A stretch of DNA of 40,176 nucleotides from Bacteroidales bacterium (GCA_007129945.1 SKUN01000155.1:1-40176), one strand, 5' to 3'; counted from the first letter of the stretch, positions 7,553-15,531 are shown. Made by a program: numbers and translations. The notes: a model not told the origin generated them from the sequence alone.

Positions 7553-9280
7553 ATGGATTTTCAAATAGAAGTCAATAGCAATCAACTTGATGTCAGGGAA
7601 GGGGAAAGCCTGCTGACGGCATTGACCAGGAACGGAATCAAGGTTCCCACCCTTTGTCATATGAACCGTTTTTCTCCGACGGGTGCCTGTCGGTTATGTG
7701 TGGTCGAAGTGGAAGGAAGGAAAGACCTGGTCACTTCCTGTTCTTCAAAGGTGGAAAAAGGGATGAAGGTCAGGACCAACTCCCAGCGGGTGCTGCGTGC
7801 AAGAAAGTCTCTCGTTGAACTTTTGCTCTCGAACCACCCTGATGATTGCCTTTATTGCGTGCGCAACGGACACTGTGAACTGCAGTCACTGGCAGAGGAT
7901 ATGAACATCAAGGAAAGAAAATATTACGGAGAGCAAAAGACCTTGTATCCGGATTATTCAAGTCCCAGTGTTGCACGTGATCCCGCCAAATGTGTGCTGT
8001 GCAGCCGCTGTGTCAGGATGTGTGAAGAGGTTCAGCTGGTCACTGCCCTGGATTTTATCTCCCGGGGTAACAAAACCACGGTAAACAGTGCTTTCAATAA
8101 AGGGCTGAATGTGTCTACCTGCATTCATTGCGGGCAGTGCATTCAGGTTTGCCCTACTGCGGCCCTGATCGATATTTCTCACCTGGAGAAGGTGCAAACC
8201 GCGCTGGGCAACAAGGACAAAATGGTGGTGTTTCATCTCAGTCCATCTGTCGGAGCTTCCGTGGCTGCGGAACTGAAAATGAAATCCCGCCATCTTGCCA
8301 TGGAACGCATTGCCTATGCGTTAAAAAGATGTGGGGCCTCCCGCATATTTAACCTGGGGTTTGCCAGTGATGTGAATGTCCTGGAAGAAGCCCGCATACT
8401 GAAAGAGCGGCTGGAAACGACAAGCGGGGACTTCCCTGTTATATCTTCCTGTTGTCCGGCATGGGTGCGTTATACGGAAGACCATCATCCGGAGATGCTG
8501 AACCGGCTGTCTCAGGTGAAATCCCCACAGCAGATCATGGGGGCCATGGTAAAAACAATCTATGCGGAACAGCATGAACTGGATAATGAAAACATCTTCA
8601 GTGTGTCGGTAATGCCTTGTGTAGGGAATAAATATGAATCCTCCAGAGAGGAAAACACCCATAAAGGTATCTCAGAGGTTGATGCCGTGCTGACGGTCCG
8701 GGAGCTGTTTCAACTGCTGCGCAGTTTTGGCCTGGATCTTGCGCAAATGAATGAAGAAAAGATGGATGAGCCTTATAACGAAGCTTCATCTGTTGCCTGG
8801 AAACATGGCTATTCGGGCGGTAAGGCTGAAGCTGTGGCTGAACAGCTCTTTTATATGATGGGCCACGGCAAGAAGGAAAGGTTCAAGTTCAATCCGCCCA
8901 AAAACATGACAGGCAGACGGGAAATAAAACTGACCGTTGGCGGAAAACAACTGGGTTTTGCCTGGGTGAGCAGCATAGCTGAAGCGGAGAATTACCTAAA
9001 GCATTTAAAACAGGAGGGCAGGGATGATATCCACTACGTGGAAGTGATGGCTTGCCTTGACGGATGTGTGGGCGGTGGCGGACAGCCGATCAGCCGGGGC
9101 TTTGAGATGGCCAGAACCAGGAAGAAAATGTGTCTGGAAATGGAAAAGTCTGCGGAGAAGAAGTATGCCAGGGAAAATTTAAAGGCCGGGAAGTTGTTCA
9201 GAGATGAAAAATTGAGTCCGGGCAATGAGCTGGCGGAAGAATGGCTGAAACCCGTTTTTGTTGACCGGACGTCCGAATAA
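7553..9280 (+). CDS. hydA: [FeFe] hydrogenase catalytic subunit HydA (bifurcating complex)
   Basis: A 575-aa catalytic subunit with the modular layout and almost the exact length of clostridial CpI: N-terminal [2Fe-2S] (CHMNRFSPTGACRLC), a His-ligated [4Fe-4S] (HPDDCLYCVRNGHCELQ), two [4Fe-4S] motifs (CVLCSRCVRMC, CIHCGQCIQVCP) and the H-cluster domain. L1 is SSCCPAW (Cys300, Cys301), L2 is MPCVGNKYE (Cys356) and L3 is MACLDGC (Cys501, Cys505). All four cubane cysteines and the proton-transfer cysteine are present. However, the L2 Lys (CpI Lys358) is Asn359, and GG of L3 is replaced by LD. Immediate linkage to hydC and hydB implies an NAD-linked, bifurcating (group A3-like) complex, although the active-site changes make activity uncertain. 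Confidence 0.92.
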   Translation: MDFQIEVNSNQLDVREGESLLTALTRNGIKVPTLCHMNRFSPTGACRLCVVEVEGRKDLVTSCSSKVEKGMKVRTNSQRVLRARKSLVELLLSNHPDDCLYCVRNGHCELQSLAEDMNIKERKYYGEQKTLYPDYSSPSVARDPAKCVLCSRCVRMCEEVQLVTALDFISRGNKTTVNSAFNKGLNVSTCIHCGQCIQVCPTAALIDISHLEKVQTALGNKDKMVVFHLSPSVGASVAAELKMKSRHLAMERIAYALKRCGASRIFNLGFASDVNVLEEARILKERLETTSGDFPVISSCCPAWVRYTEDHHPEMLNRLSQVKSPQQIMGAMVKTIYAEQHELDNENIFSVSVMPCVGNKYESSREENTHKGISEVDAVLTVRELFQLLRSFGLDLAQMNEEKMDEPYNEASSVAWKHGYSGGKAEAVAEQLFYMMGHGKKERFKFNPPKNMTGRREIKLTVGGKQLGFAWVSSIAEAENYLKHLKQEGRDDIHYVEVMACLDGCVGGGGQPISRGFEMARTRKKMCLEMEKSAEKKYARENLKAGKLFRDEKLSPGNELAEEWLKPVFVDRTSE

Positions 9281-9285
9281 AAGAA

Positions 9286-9292
9286 AAGGAGG
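9286..9292 (+). promoter_or_regulatory. Strong Shine-Dalgarno that sets the start of the HydS-kinase
   Basis: AAGGAGG lies 4 nt before the ATG at 9297. This decides the start in favour of MPEKETSN over the track's ATG at 9258, which lies inside hydA. Such a strong site is unusual among the weak ribosome-binding sites in this window and may raise translation of the sensor. Confidence 0.6.
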
Positions 9293-9296
9293 GCTT

Positions 9297-11363
9297 ATGC
9301 CTGAAAAAGAAACATCGAATATTATTTATACGGTCAAGGATCGTTGCAAGGTATGCTATACCTGTGTGCGTGAATGCCCGGCCAAAGCCATTAAGATCGA
9401 GGGCGGGCAGGCTGAGATCATTCCCGGACGGTGTATTGCCTGCGGTAATTGCATTCGTGTTTGCAGCCGCGATGCGAAAATGTTCGTGTTTTCCATTGAC
9501 AAGGTGAAGAAACTGCTGAGTGGGGATCAACCTGTGGCAGCCATTGTGGCCCCGAGCATATCGGGAGAGTTTACGGATATTAAGTCTCATCAGAATTTTG
9601 TGGGCATGGTCAAAGCCCTCGGTTTCTCTTATGTGAATGAGGTAGCTTTCGGGGCAGAATTGATTGCCAGCAAATACAAAGATATGTTGCAGGCCGGGCC
9701 CAATCGTCCGTTGATTTCAACCAGTTGTCCGGCCATTGTGAGTTACGTGGAAAAACACCATCCCCAGATCATCGACTCACTGATTCAGGTGGTTTCCCCC
9801 ATGGTAGCTACCGCAAAAGTGCTCAAGGAGAAGTACGGGAATGATCTCAGGATTGTTTTTATTGGCCCCTGCATTGCCAAAAAAGTAGAAGCCGCAGAGA
9901 AACAATTTGACGGACTGATCGATGAGGTTATTTCTTTTGTGGAGCTTCGCCGGATGTTTGCTGAAAAAGGGGTGAAGGCAGAGGATGTGGAACCGATAGA
10001 TTTCGATCCGCCTGTAGCCGGTAAAGGCGCTATCTTTCCCATCAGCGGCGGAATGCTTCAAACCGTTGACCTGGATGAGGATTTCGTAAAAGGGGATATT
10101 GTGGTGGCGGAAGGACGACACGACATCATTGAGGTACTTCGTGAATTTGAAGAGGGGTACCTGGATGCCAAAATGTTTGACTTGCTTTGCTGTAACGGTT
10201 GCATCAACGGCCCCGGAATGAGCAACACCAGCAAATTCTTTTTTAAACGTAAAAGCATTTCCAACTTTGCCAAGCGACGATTTGACAAAATAGATATAGA
10301 GAACTGGCAAAATAACCTGTCCACTTACCTGAAGCTGGACCTGAGCCGGAATTTTGAGGCAGATGATCAGCGCTTCCCTACTTTGCCTGATGAAAAAGAA
10401 ATTCGTAAAGTTTTGCAGAAGATCGGTAAGAATGAGCCGGCTGATGAATTGAACTGCGGTGCCTGCGGTTATGACACCTGTTATGAGCACGCCATTTCCA
10501 TCATTCAGGGACTTGCTGAAACCGAGATGTGTCTGCCCCATACCATTGAGCAGCTGCATGAGTATATCCGTGAGCTGGATGTATCCAACAACAAACTGGC
10601 CTCGACCCAGGCGGCCCTGAAGCAAAGCGAAAAGCTTGCCAATATGGGGCAGATGGCAGCAGGAATTGCCCATGAAGTGAATAATCCGCTTGGTGTAGTG
10701 ATCATGTACAGCCACATCCTTCTGGATGAAATGGACCCCGAATCTCCGTTTTACACTGACCTGAAAATGATTGTAGAGCAGGCAGACCGGTGCAAAAATA
10801 TCGTGGGCGGCCTGCTGAATTTCGCCAGAAAAACCAAGGTCGTGATTGACCAGGTAAACATTAAAAAACTCATCGACAATGGGCTGAAAGCCTTTGTTCT
10901 TCCAAAGAACATCGATCTGGATGTGCGGATCAACGCACAGAATCCGGTGATCGAATGCGACCAGAGCCAAATGGTTCAGGTGTTTGCCAACTTGTTTAAA
11001 AATGCGGTGGATGCCATGCCCATGGGCGGTGAGTTGACGGTGAAAGTGGATGACAAAGAGGGTGAGGATGCGTTCTATATCCGCATACAGGACACAGGAA
11101 CAGGCATATCAAAACAAAATATGGACAAGATGTTTGAGCCTTTTTTCACCACCAAGGAGAAGGGGCAGGGCACCGGACTCGGGTTGCCCATCATTTACGG
11201 AATTGTGAAAATGCATCGCGGGACCATGAAAGTGGACTCCAATGCAGACCCCAAAGCCGGGCCCACAGGAACCACCTTTTATCTTACGCTGCCCCGGAAA
11301 GCAGAAAATATTAACCGACATACAGAGGATGTATCGGAAAAGGATGTAAATACCATTAAATAA
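9297..11363 (+). CDS. Sensory [FeFe]-hydrogenase fused to a histidine kinase (HydS, kinase-linked type)
   Basis: A 688-aa probable H2/redox sensor. Order: 2[4Fe-4S] ferredoxin (CKVCYTCVRECP, CIACGNCIRVC), H-cluster-type domain (about 70-350), FeS domain CGACGYDTC (about 387), coiled coil, HisKA with phospho-acceptor His in GIAHEVNNPLG (about 458), and HATPase (NLFKNAVDAMP, DTGTGISKQN, GQGTGLGLP). The L motifs are sensory-type: TSCPAIV (the proton-transfer Cys is Ser), GPCIAKKVE (Lys retained) and LCCNGCINGPG (both L3 cysteines retained). It matches group C1, kinase-linked sensory hydrogenases. No transmembrane segment is seen, so it is cytosolic. It starts 16 nt after hydA; a receiver gene follows after 8 nt and is the obvious phosphorelay partner. 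Confidence 0.9.
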   Translation: MPEKETSNIIYTVKDRCKVCYTCVRECPAKAIKIEGGQAEIIPGRCIACGNCIRVCSRDAKMFVFSIDKVKKLLSGDQPVAAIVAPSISGEFTDIKSHQNFVGMVKALGFSYVNEVAFGAELIASKYKDMLQAGPNRPLISTSCPAIVSYVEKHHPQIIDSLIQVVSPMVATAKVLKEKYGNDLRIVFIGPCIAKKVEAAEKQFDGLIDEVISFVELRRMFAEKGVKAEDVEPIDFDPPVAGKGAIFPISGGMLQTVDLDEDFVKGDIVVAEGRHDIIEVLREFEEGYLDAKMFDLLCCNGCINGPGMSNTSKFFFKRKSISNFAKRRFDKIDIENWQNNLSTYLKLDLSRNFEADDQRFPTLPDEKEIRKVLQKIGKNEPADELNCGACGYDTCYEHAISIIQGLAETEMCLPHTIEQLHEYIRELDVSNNKLASTQAALKQSEKLANMGQMAAGIAHEVNNPLGVVIMYSHILLDEMDPESPFYTDLKMIVEQADRCKNIVGGLLNFARKTKVVIDQVNIKKLIDNGLKAFVLPKNIDLDVRINAQNPVIECDQSQMVQVFANLFKNAVDAMPMGGELTVKVDDKEGEDAFYIRIQDTGTGISKQNMDKMFEPFFTTKEKGQGTGLGLPIIYGIVKMHRGTMKVDSNADPKAGPTGTTFYLTLPRKAENINRHTEDVSEKDVNTIK

Positions 11364-11371
11364 AGACCGTC

Positions 11372-11770
11372 ATGTTAACAAAGGAAAAAAAGACCATTCT
11401 GATTGTTGATGATGACCCCGATTTTCTGTTCCAGATGAAAATGACCATTCAGGATCTCGGGTTCGAAGTAATATCGGCAGAAACACAGAAAGAAGCGGAG
11501 GATATCATTGAAAAAGAACGCCCCGACCTGGCCATTCTCGATTTAATGATGGAAAATCAGGATACCGGTTTTATCCTCTGTCACAAAATCAAGCAAAAAT
11601 ACCCTGATCTCCCCATTATCATTGCTTCTGCGGTTACCGCAGAAACCGGAATGCTGTTTGATGTGGATACGGAAGAAGGCCAGGAATGGATCAAAGCAGA
11701 TCTGTTTATGGACAAAGGGATCCGAAAAGATCAGCTCCAGAAAGAGATCAACAAATTGCTCAAAATCTGA
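11372..11770 (+). CDS. Stand-alone response-regulator receiver protein
   Basis: A 132-aa CheY-like receiver with no output domain. ILIVDDDPDF supplies the acidic pocket, and the phospho-acceptor Asp lies in LAILDLMME (about residue 51). It starts 8 nt after the hydrogenase-histidine kinase and is almost certainly its substrate. Having no DNA-binding or enzymatic domain, it must act through a partner, perhaps another protein of the cluster or a downstream phosphotransfer protein; the sequence does not show which. The segment after the Asp (DVDTEEGQEWIKADLFMDKG) is longer and more acidic than in typical CheY. Confidence 0.88.
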   Translation: MLTKEKKTILIVDDDPDFLFQMKMTIQDLGFEVISAETQKEAEDIIEKERPDLAILDLMMENQDTGFILCHKIKQKYPDLPIIIASAVTAETGMLFDVDTEEGQEWIKADLFMDKGIRKDQLQKEINKLLKI

Positions 11771-11791
11771 AACACATTATTGAACCCATTC

Positions 11792-12430
11792 ATGTCACCC
11801 ATCCAACATACTGATTTACCAGGCAAAACGATTGAGCGATTGAGCCAGTACAGGCGGATCCTCTATAACAGCATCCAGGAAGGAAAGACAAACATTTATT
11901 CCCATGAGCTGGCCAAAATGATGAACCTTACCTCAGTGCAGGTCAGGAGGGATCTCATGCTGATCGGTTATTCCGGGAGCCAGAGCAAAGGCTATGTCAT
12001 CAAGGATCTTGTAGCCCTGATCGGCAATATTATTGACAGTTCCGGAGGGCAGAACATCATTATCGTGGGAATGGGTAACCTGGGGCGGGCCATAACCAGT
12101 TATTTTGCGGGGAAGCGGGAGAAACTGGCCATTGTGGCTGCTTTCGATAATGATTTGCAGAAAACAGACCGGATGATGGCCGGCATTCCGTGCCATCATA
12201 TCAATAAGTTGACAAGGGAGTTCATCGAAGAATCAGAAGTGAGTATTGCTGTACTGACGGTGGCCCCGGAAGCGACCCACGATGTTGCAAAAAAGCTGAT
12301 GGACGTCGGCATCAAAGGGATCCTGAACTATACCTCTGTTCCCCTGACGGTTCCGCCGGATGTGTACCTGGAAGAATACGACATTGTTACCTCACTGGAA
12401 AAACTGGCTTACCTGGTCAAAACACATTAA
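11792..12430 (+). CDS. rex: Redox-sensing transcriptional repressor Rex
   Basis: Rex is a dimeric repressor that leaves its operator when NADH/NAD+ rises, typically derepressing fermentation and hydrogenase genes. The N-terminal winged helix is seen in SHELAKMMNLTSVQVRRDL (about 35-55). The Rossmann nucleotide-binding motif is GMGNLG (about 92), and the C-terminal swap helix ends EYDIVTSLEKLAYLV. The track start at 11780 is TTG; the ATG at 11792 (MSPIQHTDLPGKTIERL) is preferred, giving 212 aa. It lies 21 nt after the receiver gene, inside the hydrogenase operon, so it probably regulates this locus according to the NADH pool used by HydB. Confidence 0.92.
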   Translation: MSPIQHTDLPGKTIERLSQYRRILYNSIQEGKTNIYSHELAKMMNLTSVQVRRDLMLIGYSGSQSKGYVIKDLVALIGNIIDSSGGQNIIIVGMGNLGRAITSYFAGKREKLAIVAAFDNDLQKTDRMMAGIPCHHINKLTREFIEESEVSIAVLTVAPEATHDVAKKLMDVGIKGILNYTSVPLTVPPDVYLEEYDIVTSLEKLAYLVKTH

Positions 12431-12479
12431 AGTTGCAGGATCCGGGTTTTTCGCGATTTATTGATATTTTTGTGCTGTC

Positions 12480-13400
12480 ATGAACGTGTATTACCATACA
12501 TCGGAAGCGAGCGGGAAGATCAAAAACCCGGTGGTCACCACGGGTTCTTTTGACGGTGTCCACAGCGGACACCAGTCAATTATTAACCGACTCAACAAAA
12601 GTGCACGAAAAATAGGGGGGGAGTCCGTGCTGATCACCTTTTATCCCCATCCCCGAAAGGTTTTGTATCCGGAACAGTCTGACCTGAAAATGATCAATTC
12701 ACAGGAAGAAAAAATCTCCCTGTTGCGTCACGCCGGGCTCGATAACCTGATCATTATGCCGTTTTCCGTGGAGTTTTCCAAAACCTCCCCCCATGAATTC
12801 GTTACAAAATACCTGGTTGAGCAGCTTGGGGCCCGGGTGATTGTTTTCGGGCACAATCACCATTTTGGCCATGAAAGGAAAGGGGATTACTCCTATCTTC
12901 ATGAACTGAGCCGGGAAATGGGCTTTATGGTAGAGGAAATGCCGCTTAAGGTCATTGAAGATGAGACTGTAAGCTCTGCCAAAATCAGGAAAGCGCTCGG
13001 CAGTGGCGATATTCAAAAAGTCAATGCATATCTCAATCACCAGTATACCATCAAGGGCTTGTTTGAGAAAGGTCGTCCCATACAAGTTTTTTCAGAAAAC
13101 CCCACCATCGTTATTGACTTTGATAAAAAGGAAAAGCTGATTCCCCCGCCGGGTATCTATGCCACCAAGCTGATGGCCAGAAAACAATGCCTGAAATCCA
13201 TGACGTGGATCTCAGGGAAGGATGGTGAAGACCCTGCTGTCGAAACCCTGCCTGTTGAAACGCAATACAATCCGGAAGGCGAAAAAGGCTTATTGCTTTT
13301 CTATAAGCAGGTATATGCAGGCCATATTGAAAGCATTGACCCAGGAAAGGAAAAGCTTCTGAAAAATGCCCGCGCAGATGTGGAGGATTTAATTTATTAG
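12480..13400 (+). CDS. RibF-like FAD synthetase with a divergent riboflavin-kinase domain
   Basis: The N-terminal nucleotidyltransferase (about 15-180) is well preserved: TTGSFDGVHSGHQ, TFYPHPRKVL, GHNHHFGHERKGD and SSAKIRKAL. This domain makes FAD from FMN and ATP. The C-terminal riboflavin-kinase domain is recognisable in length but lacks the usual GxPTAN signature; the region reads VFSENPTIVIDFDKKEKLIPPPG. The kinase half may therefore be inactive or altered, with another RibF elsewhere on the chromosome. The ATG at 12480 follows a TATTTTTG box by only 7 nt, so a near-leaderless transcript is possible. It sits between rex and hydG; a flavin-supply role for HydB is an inference from position. 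Confidence 0.8.
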   Translation: MNVYYHTSEASGKIKNPVVTTGSFDGVHSGHQSIINRLNKSARKIGGESVLITFYPHPRKVLYPEQSDLKMINSQEEKISLLRHAGLDNLIIMPFSVEFSKTSPHEFVTKYLVEQLGARVIVFGHNHHFGHERKGDYSYLHELSREMGFMVEEMPLKVIEDETVSSAKIRKALGSGDIQKVNAYLNHQYTIKGLFEKGRPIQVFSENPTIVIDFDKKEKLIPPPGIYATKLMARKQCLKSMTWISGKDGEDPAVETLPVETQYNPEGEKGLLLFYKQVYAGHIESIDPGKEKLLKNARADVEDLIY

Positions 13401-13426
13401 TCTGCCCGGGAAAACCCTTTTTAAGT

Positions 13427-13476
13427 CATAATTCGGCTAAATTATGCATTTAATTATTTGAATGCATAATTTGGCT
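13427..13476. repeat. Inverted and direct repeats upstream of hydG
   Basis: AAATTATGCATT (13439-13450) and AATGCATAATTT (13461-13472) form a perfect 12-bp inverted repeat with a 10-nt spacer. Overlapping it, CATAATTCGGCT (13427-13438) and CATAATTTGGCT (13465-13476) form a direct repeat with one mismatch. No T-tract follows, so it is more likely a protein-binding site or processing hairpin than an intrinsic terminator. It lies about 70-110 nt before the hydG start. Confidence 0.6.
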
Positions 13477-13507
13477 TTTGCATGCCGTTTCCTTCTGAAA
13501 CTTTGCG

Positions 13508-13515
13508 TAAATTTG
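13508..13515 (+). promoter_or_regulatory. Candidate -7 box for hydG
   Basis: TAAATTTG fits the TAnnTTTG consensus 24 nt before the hydG ATG at 13540. A clear -33 TTTG is not seen at normal spacing. With the repeats just upstream, hydG-TM1266-Rrf2 may have their own promoter. Confidence 0.35.
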
Positions 13516-13539
13516 TGCGGTAAAAAGAACATTCTATCT

Positions 13540-14967
13540 ATGATATATCATCCTGAAAAATACAGCATTGAGGATAAAAGGATGGCCCCCTTTATTGATC
13601 CGGATGAGATCTCGGATATACTCAGAAATACCAATGCAGATCGGTCCCGGGTAAGAGAAGTGATCAAGTCATCACTTGACAAAAAAAGACTCTCCCTGGA
13701 AGAAACAGCTGTTCTGATCAATGCAAAGGATCCTGACCTGATTGAGGAGATCAAAGAAGGTGCCCGTATGCTCAAAGAAAAAGTATACGGTGAACGCATC
13801 GTTTTATTTGCCCCCCTTTATGTGGGCGATCTGTGTACCAATAATTGTCAGTATTGCGGATTCAGGGCTTCCAATAAGGAGATGCAACGAATTACACTTT
13901 CCGCAAAAGAGCTTGAGAAAGAAACCAGGGCATTGGTCGACCAGGGGCATAAACGCCTTATTCTGGTCTATGGGGAGCATCCCAGATATTCACCTGAGTT
14001 TATTGCTTCCACGGTTGAAACCGTTTATGGAATCAAGCACGGCAACGGTGAGATTCGCCGGGTAAATATCAATGCGGCTCCATTTGATATTCCGGGATTC
14101 CGGGTAATCAAGGATTCAGGCATAGGTACTTTTCAGATTTTTCAGGAGACCTATCACCAGCCGACATATAAGCAAGTGCACCCCAGTGGAGTTAAACGCG
14201 ATTACGACTGGCGACTTACTTCCCTTGACCGTGCTCAGGAAGCCGGAATTGATGATGTGGGTATTGGTGCGTTGTTCGGGCTTTACGACTGGCGCTTTGA
14301 GGTGATGGGGCTGGTTCGGCACGTAAACCATTTTGAAGCGGTATACAATGTCGGCCCCCATACCATTTCATTTCCCCGATTGCAGAATGCGCACTCACTG
14401 GATATTCCCCAGGACCATATGGTTAGTGATGAGGAGTTTACACGCCTGGTTTCCATCCTGAGGCTGGCTGTTCCCTACACCGGTATGATACTCACCGCCA
14501 GGGAGCCTGCCCATATAAGGGATGAAATCCTGCGTTTTGGTGTATCTCAGATAGACGGGGGGACCAACCTGGAGCTGGGGGGCTACTCTGCAGGGCTTCA
14601 GGAAACCCAGGATCTGAGCAGGGAGCAGTTTCAGATCAATGACAACCGGTCTCTGGCGGATATCATGGACGAACTGATCCGTGCTGAGTATATCCCTTCT
14701 TTTTGCACTGCTTGTTACCGGCTCGGGCGAACCGGGGAGCATTTTATGGAGTTTTCCGTTCCCGGCTTCATCAAAAGATATTGCTCTCCCAATGCCCTGC
14801 TGACCATGGCCGAATACCTTGAGGATTATGCCAGGGAGGATACCAAAAGAGCCGGCTATGCACTGATTGAAAAAAAAGTCAATGAGTTGTCCGGCTCCGT
14901 TCCGGTGGACAAACTGAGAGAGAAGCTTCGCCTGATCAGTCAGGGGAAACGGGATTTGTATTTTTAA
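13540..14967 (+). CDS. hydG: [FeFe] hydrogenase H-cluster radical SAM maturase HydG
   Basis: HydG is a radical-SAM enzyme that cleaves tyrosine to p-cresol and an intermediate that yields the CO and CN- ligands of the H-cluster, delivered as an Fe-(CO)2CN synthon. The radical-SAM motif CTNNCQYC is near residue 105. The C-terminal auxiliary-cluster region reads FCTACYRLGRTGEHFM, with a further Cys in KRYCSPNALLT; this extension separates HydG from the shorter ThiH, with which it shares the TIM barrel. The track start at 13462 is an alternative codon upstream; the ATG at 13540 (MIYHPEKYSIEDKR) gives 475 aa, normal for HydG. HydE and HydF are not encoded in the window. The first TM1266-like gene follows after 11 nt. 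Confidence 0.93.
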   Translation: MIYHPEKYSIEDKRMAPFIDPDEISDILRNTNADRSRVREVIKSSLDKKRLSLEETAVLINAKDPDLIEEIKEGARMLKEKVYGERIVLFAPLYVGDLCTNNCQYCGFRASNKEMQRITLSAKELEKETRALVDQGHKRLILVYGEHPRYSPEFIASTVETVYGIKHGNGEIRRVNINAAPFDIPGFRVIKDSGIGTFQIFQETYHQPTYKQVHPSGVKRDYDWRLTSLDRAQEAGIDDVGIGALFGLYDWRFEVMGLVRHVNHFEAVYNVGPHTISFPRLQNAHSLDIPQDHMVSDEEFTRLVSILRLAVPYTGMILTAREPAHIRDEILRFGVSQIDGGTNLELGGYSAGLQETQDLSREQFQINDNRSLADIMDELIRAEYIPSFCTACYRLGRTGEHFMEFSVPGFIKRYCSPNALLTMAEYLEDYAREDTKRAGYALIEKKVNELSGSVPVDKLREKLRLISQGKRDLYF

Positions 14968-14978
14968 ATGAATGAACC

Positions 14979-15245
14979 ATGCAACAGACAATGATTTTGG
15001 GTATTCTGGTATTTGACCGGATCAAGGAAGCAGGAATGACGCAGAAGATCCTTTCAAGGCATGCGGATGTGATACGTACCCGGCTCGGATTCCATGAACT
15101 CTCTGACAAAGTTTGCAGCCGGGTAGGAACCATTGTGCTGGTGCTTCAGGGTGATCCGCAACAATGGCAGGAGCTGGAGGAGGATTTATCCGTCATCGGA
15201 GGGGTTGAAATCAAGAAAATGACCTTTGATTATTTATTCAAATAA
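14979..15245 (+). CDS. TM1266-family iron-only hydrogenase system regulator, copy 1
   Basis: An 88-aa ACT/NikR-C-like protein of the TM1266 family, often annotated as putative iron-only hydrogenase system regulator and found next to hydE/F/G genes. The diagnostic RTRLGFHEL segment is at about residues 34-42, followed by a VLVLQGDPQQWQELEEDL strand-turn-helix. Such proteins dimerise and probably bind a small ligand; no DNA-binding domain is visible, so direct transcriptional action is unproven. The start MQQTMILGILVF could also be the internal Met (MILGILVF). It lies 11 nt after hydG and 11 nt before a second paralogue. Confidence 0.82.
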   Translation: MQQTMILGILVFDRIKEAGMTQKILSRHADVIRTRLGFHELSDKVCSRVGTIVLVLQGDPQQWQELEEDLSVIGGVEIKKMTFDYLFK

Positions 15246-15256
15246 AGTATAATAAG

Positions 15257-15514
15257 ATGTCAGTAATCAAGATTTTAGGCATTCTTGTCAAAATGCGAAG
15301 TGAGGCCGCAATAAAGGTACAGGATGTGCTTACCAAATATGGCTGTTCTGTCAGGACCCGGCTGGGTTTGAATATCCCGGATGATTCCGGTTCCGGAGAG
15401 CAGGGCCTGATCATTCTGGATTTATTCGGAGACCCGGATGAAAGCATTCGTCTTGAGAATGAACTTCGTGGCCTGGATAAGGTGAAAGTACAGCGGATGG
15501 AATTTGATAATTGA
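15257..15514 (+). CDS. TM1266-family iron-only hydrogenase system regulator, copy 2
   Basis: An 85-aa paralogue of the preceding gene. It shares the KILGILV N-terminus, the RTRLGLNIP segment and a final LDKVKVQRMEF strand, but the central loop differs (DDSGSGEQG against SDKVCSRVG). The two are clearly diverged rather than a recent duplication. Tandem copies suggest a heterodimer or two ligand specificities; this is inference. It sits 11 nt after copy 1 and 17 nt before the Rrf2 regulator. Confidence 0.82.
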   Translation: MSVIKILGILVKMRSEAAIKVQDVLTKYGCSVRTRLGLNIPDDSGSGEQGLIILDLFGDPDESIRLENELRGLDKVKVQRMEFDN

Positions 15515-15531
15515 TATAAAGCAAATCAGAT

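Noticed and set aside
9777-10970. 397-aa minus-strand ORF opposite the HydS-kinase
   Set aside because: Long but without recognisable domains, and entirely antisense to a gene with clear motifs; it results from codon bias.
13540-14967. ThiH (tyrosine lyase of thiamine synthesis) instead of HydG, given the nearby dxs
   Set aside because: The length of 475 aa and the C-terminal CTACYRLGRTG cluster motif are HydG features, and the context is hydrogenase; no other thi genes are present.
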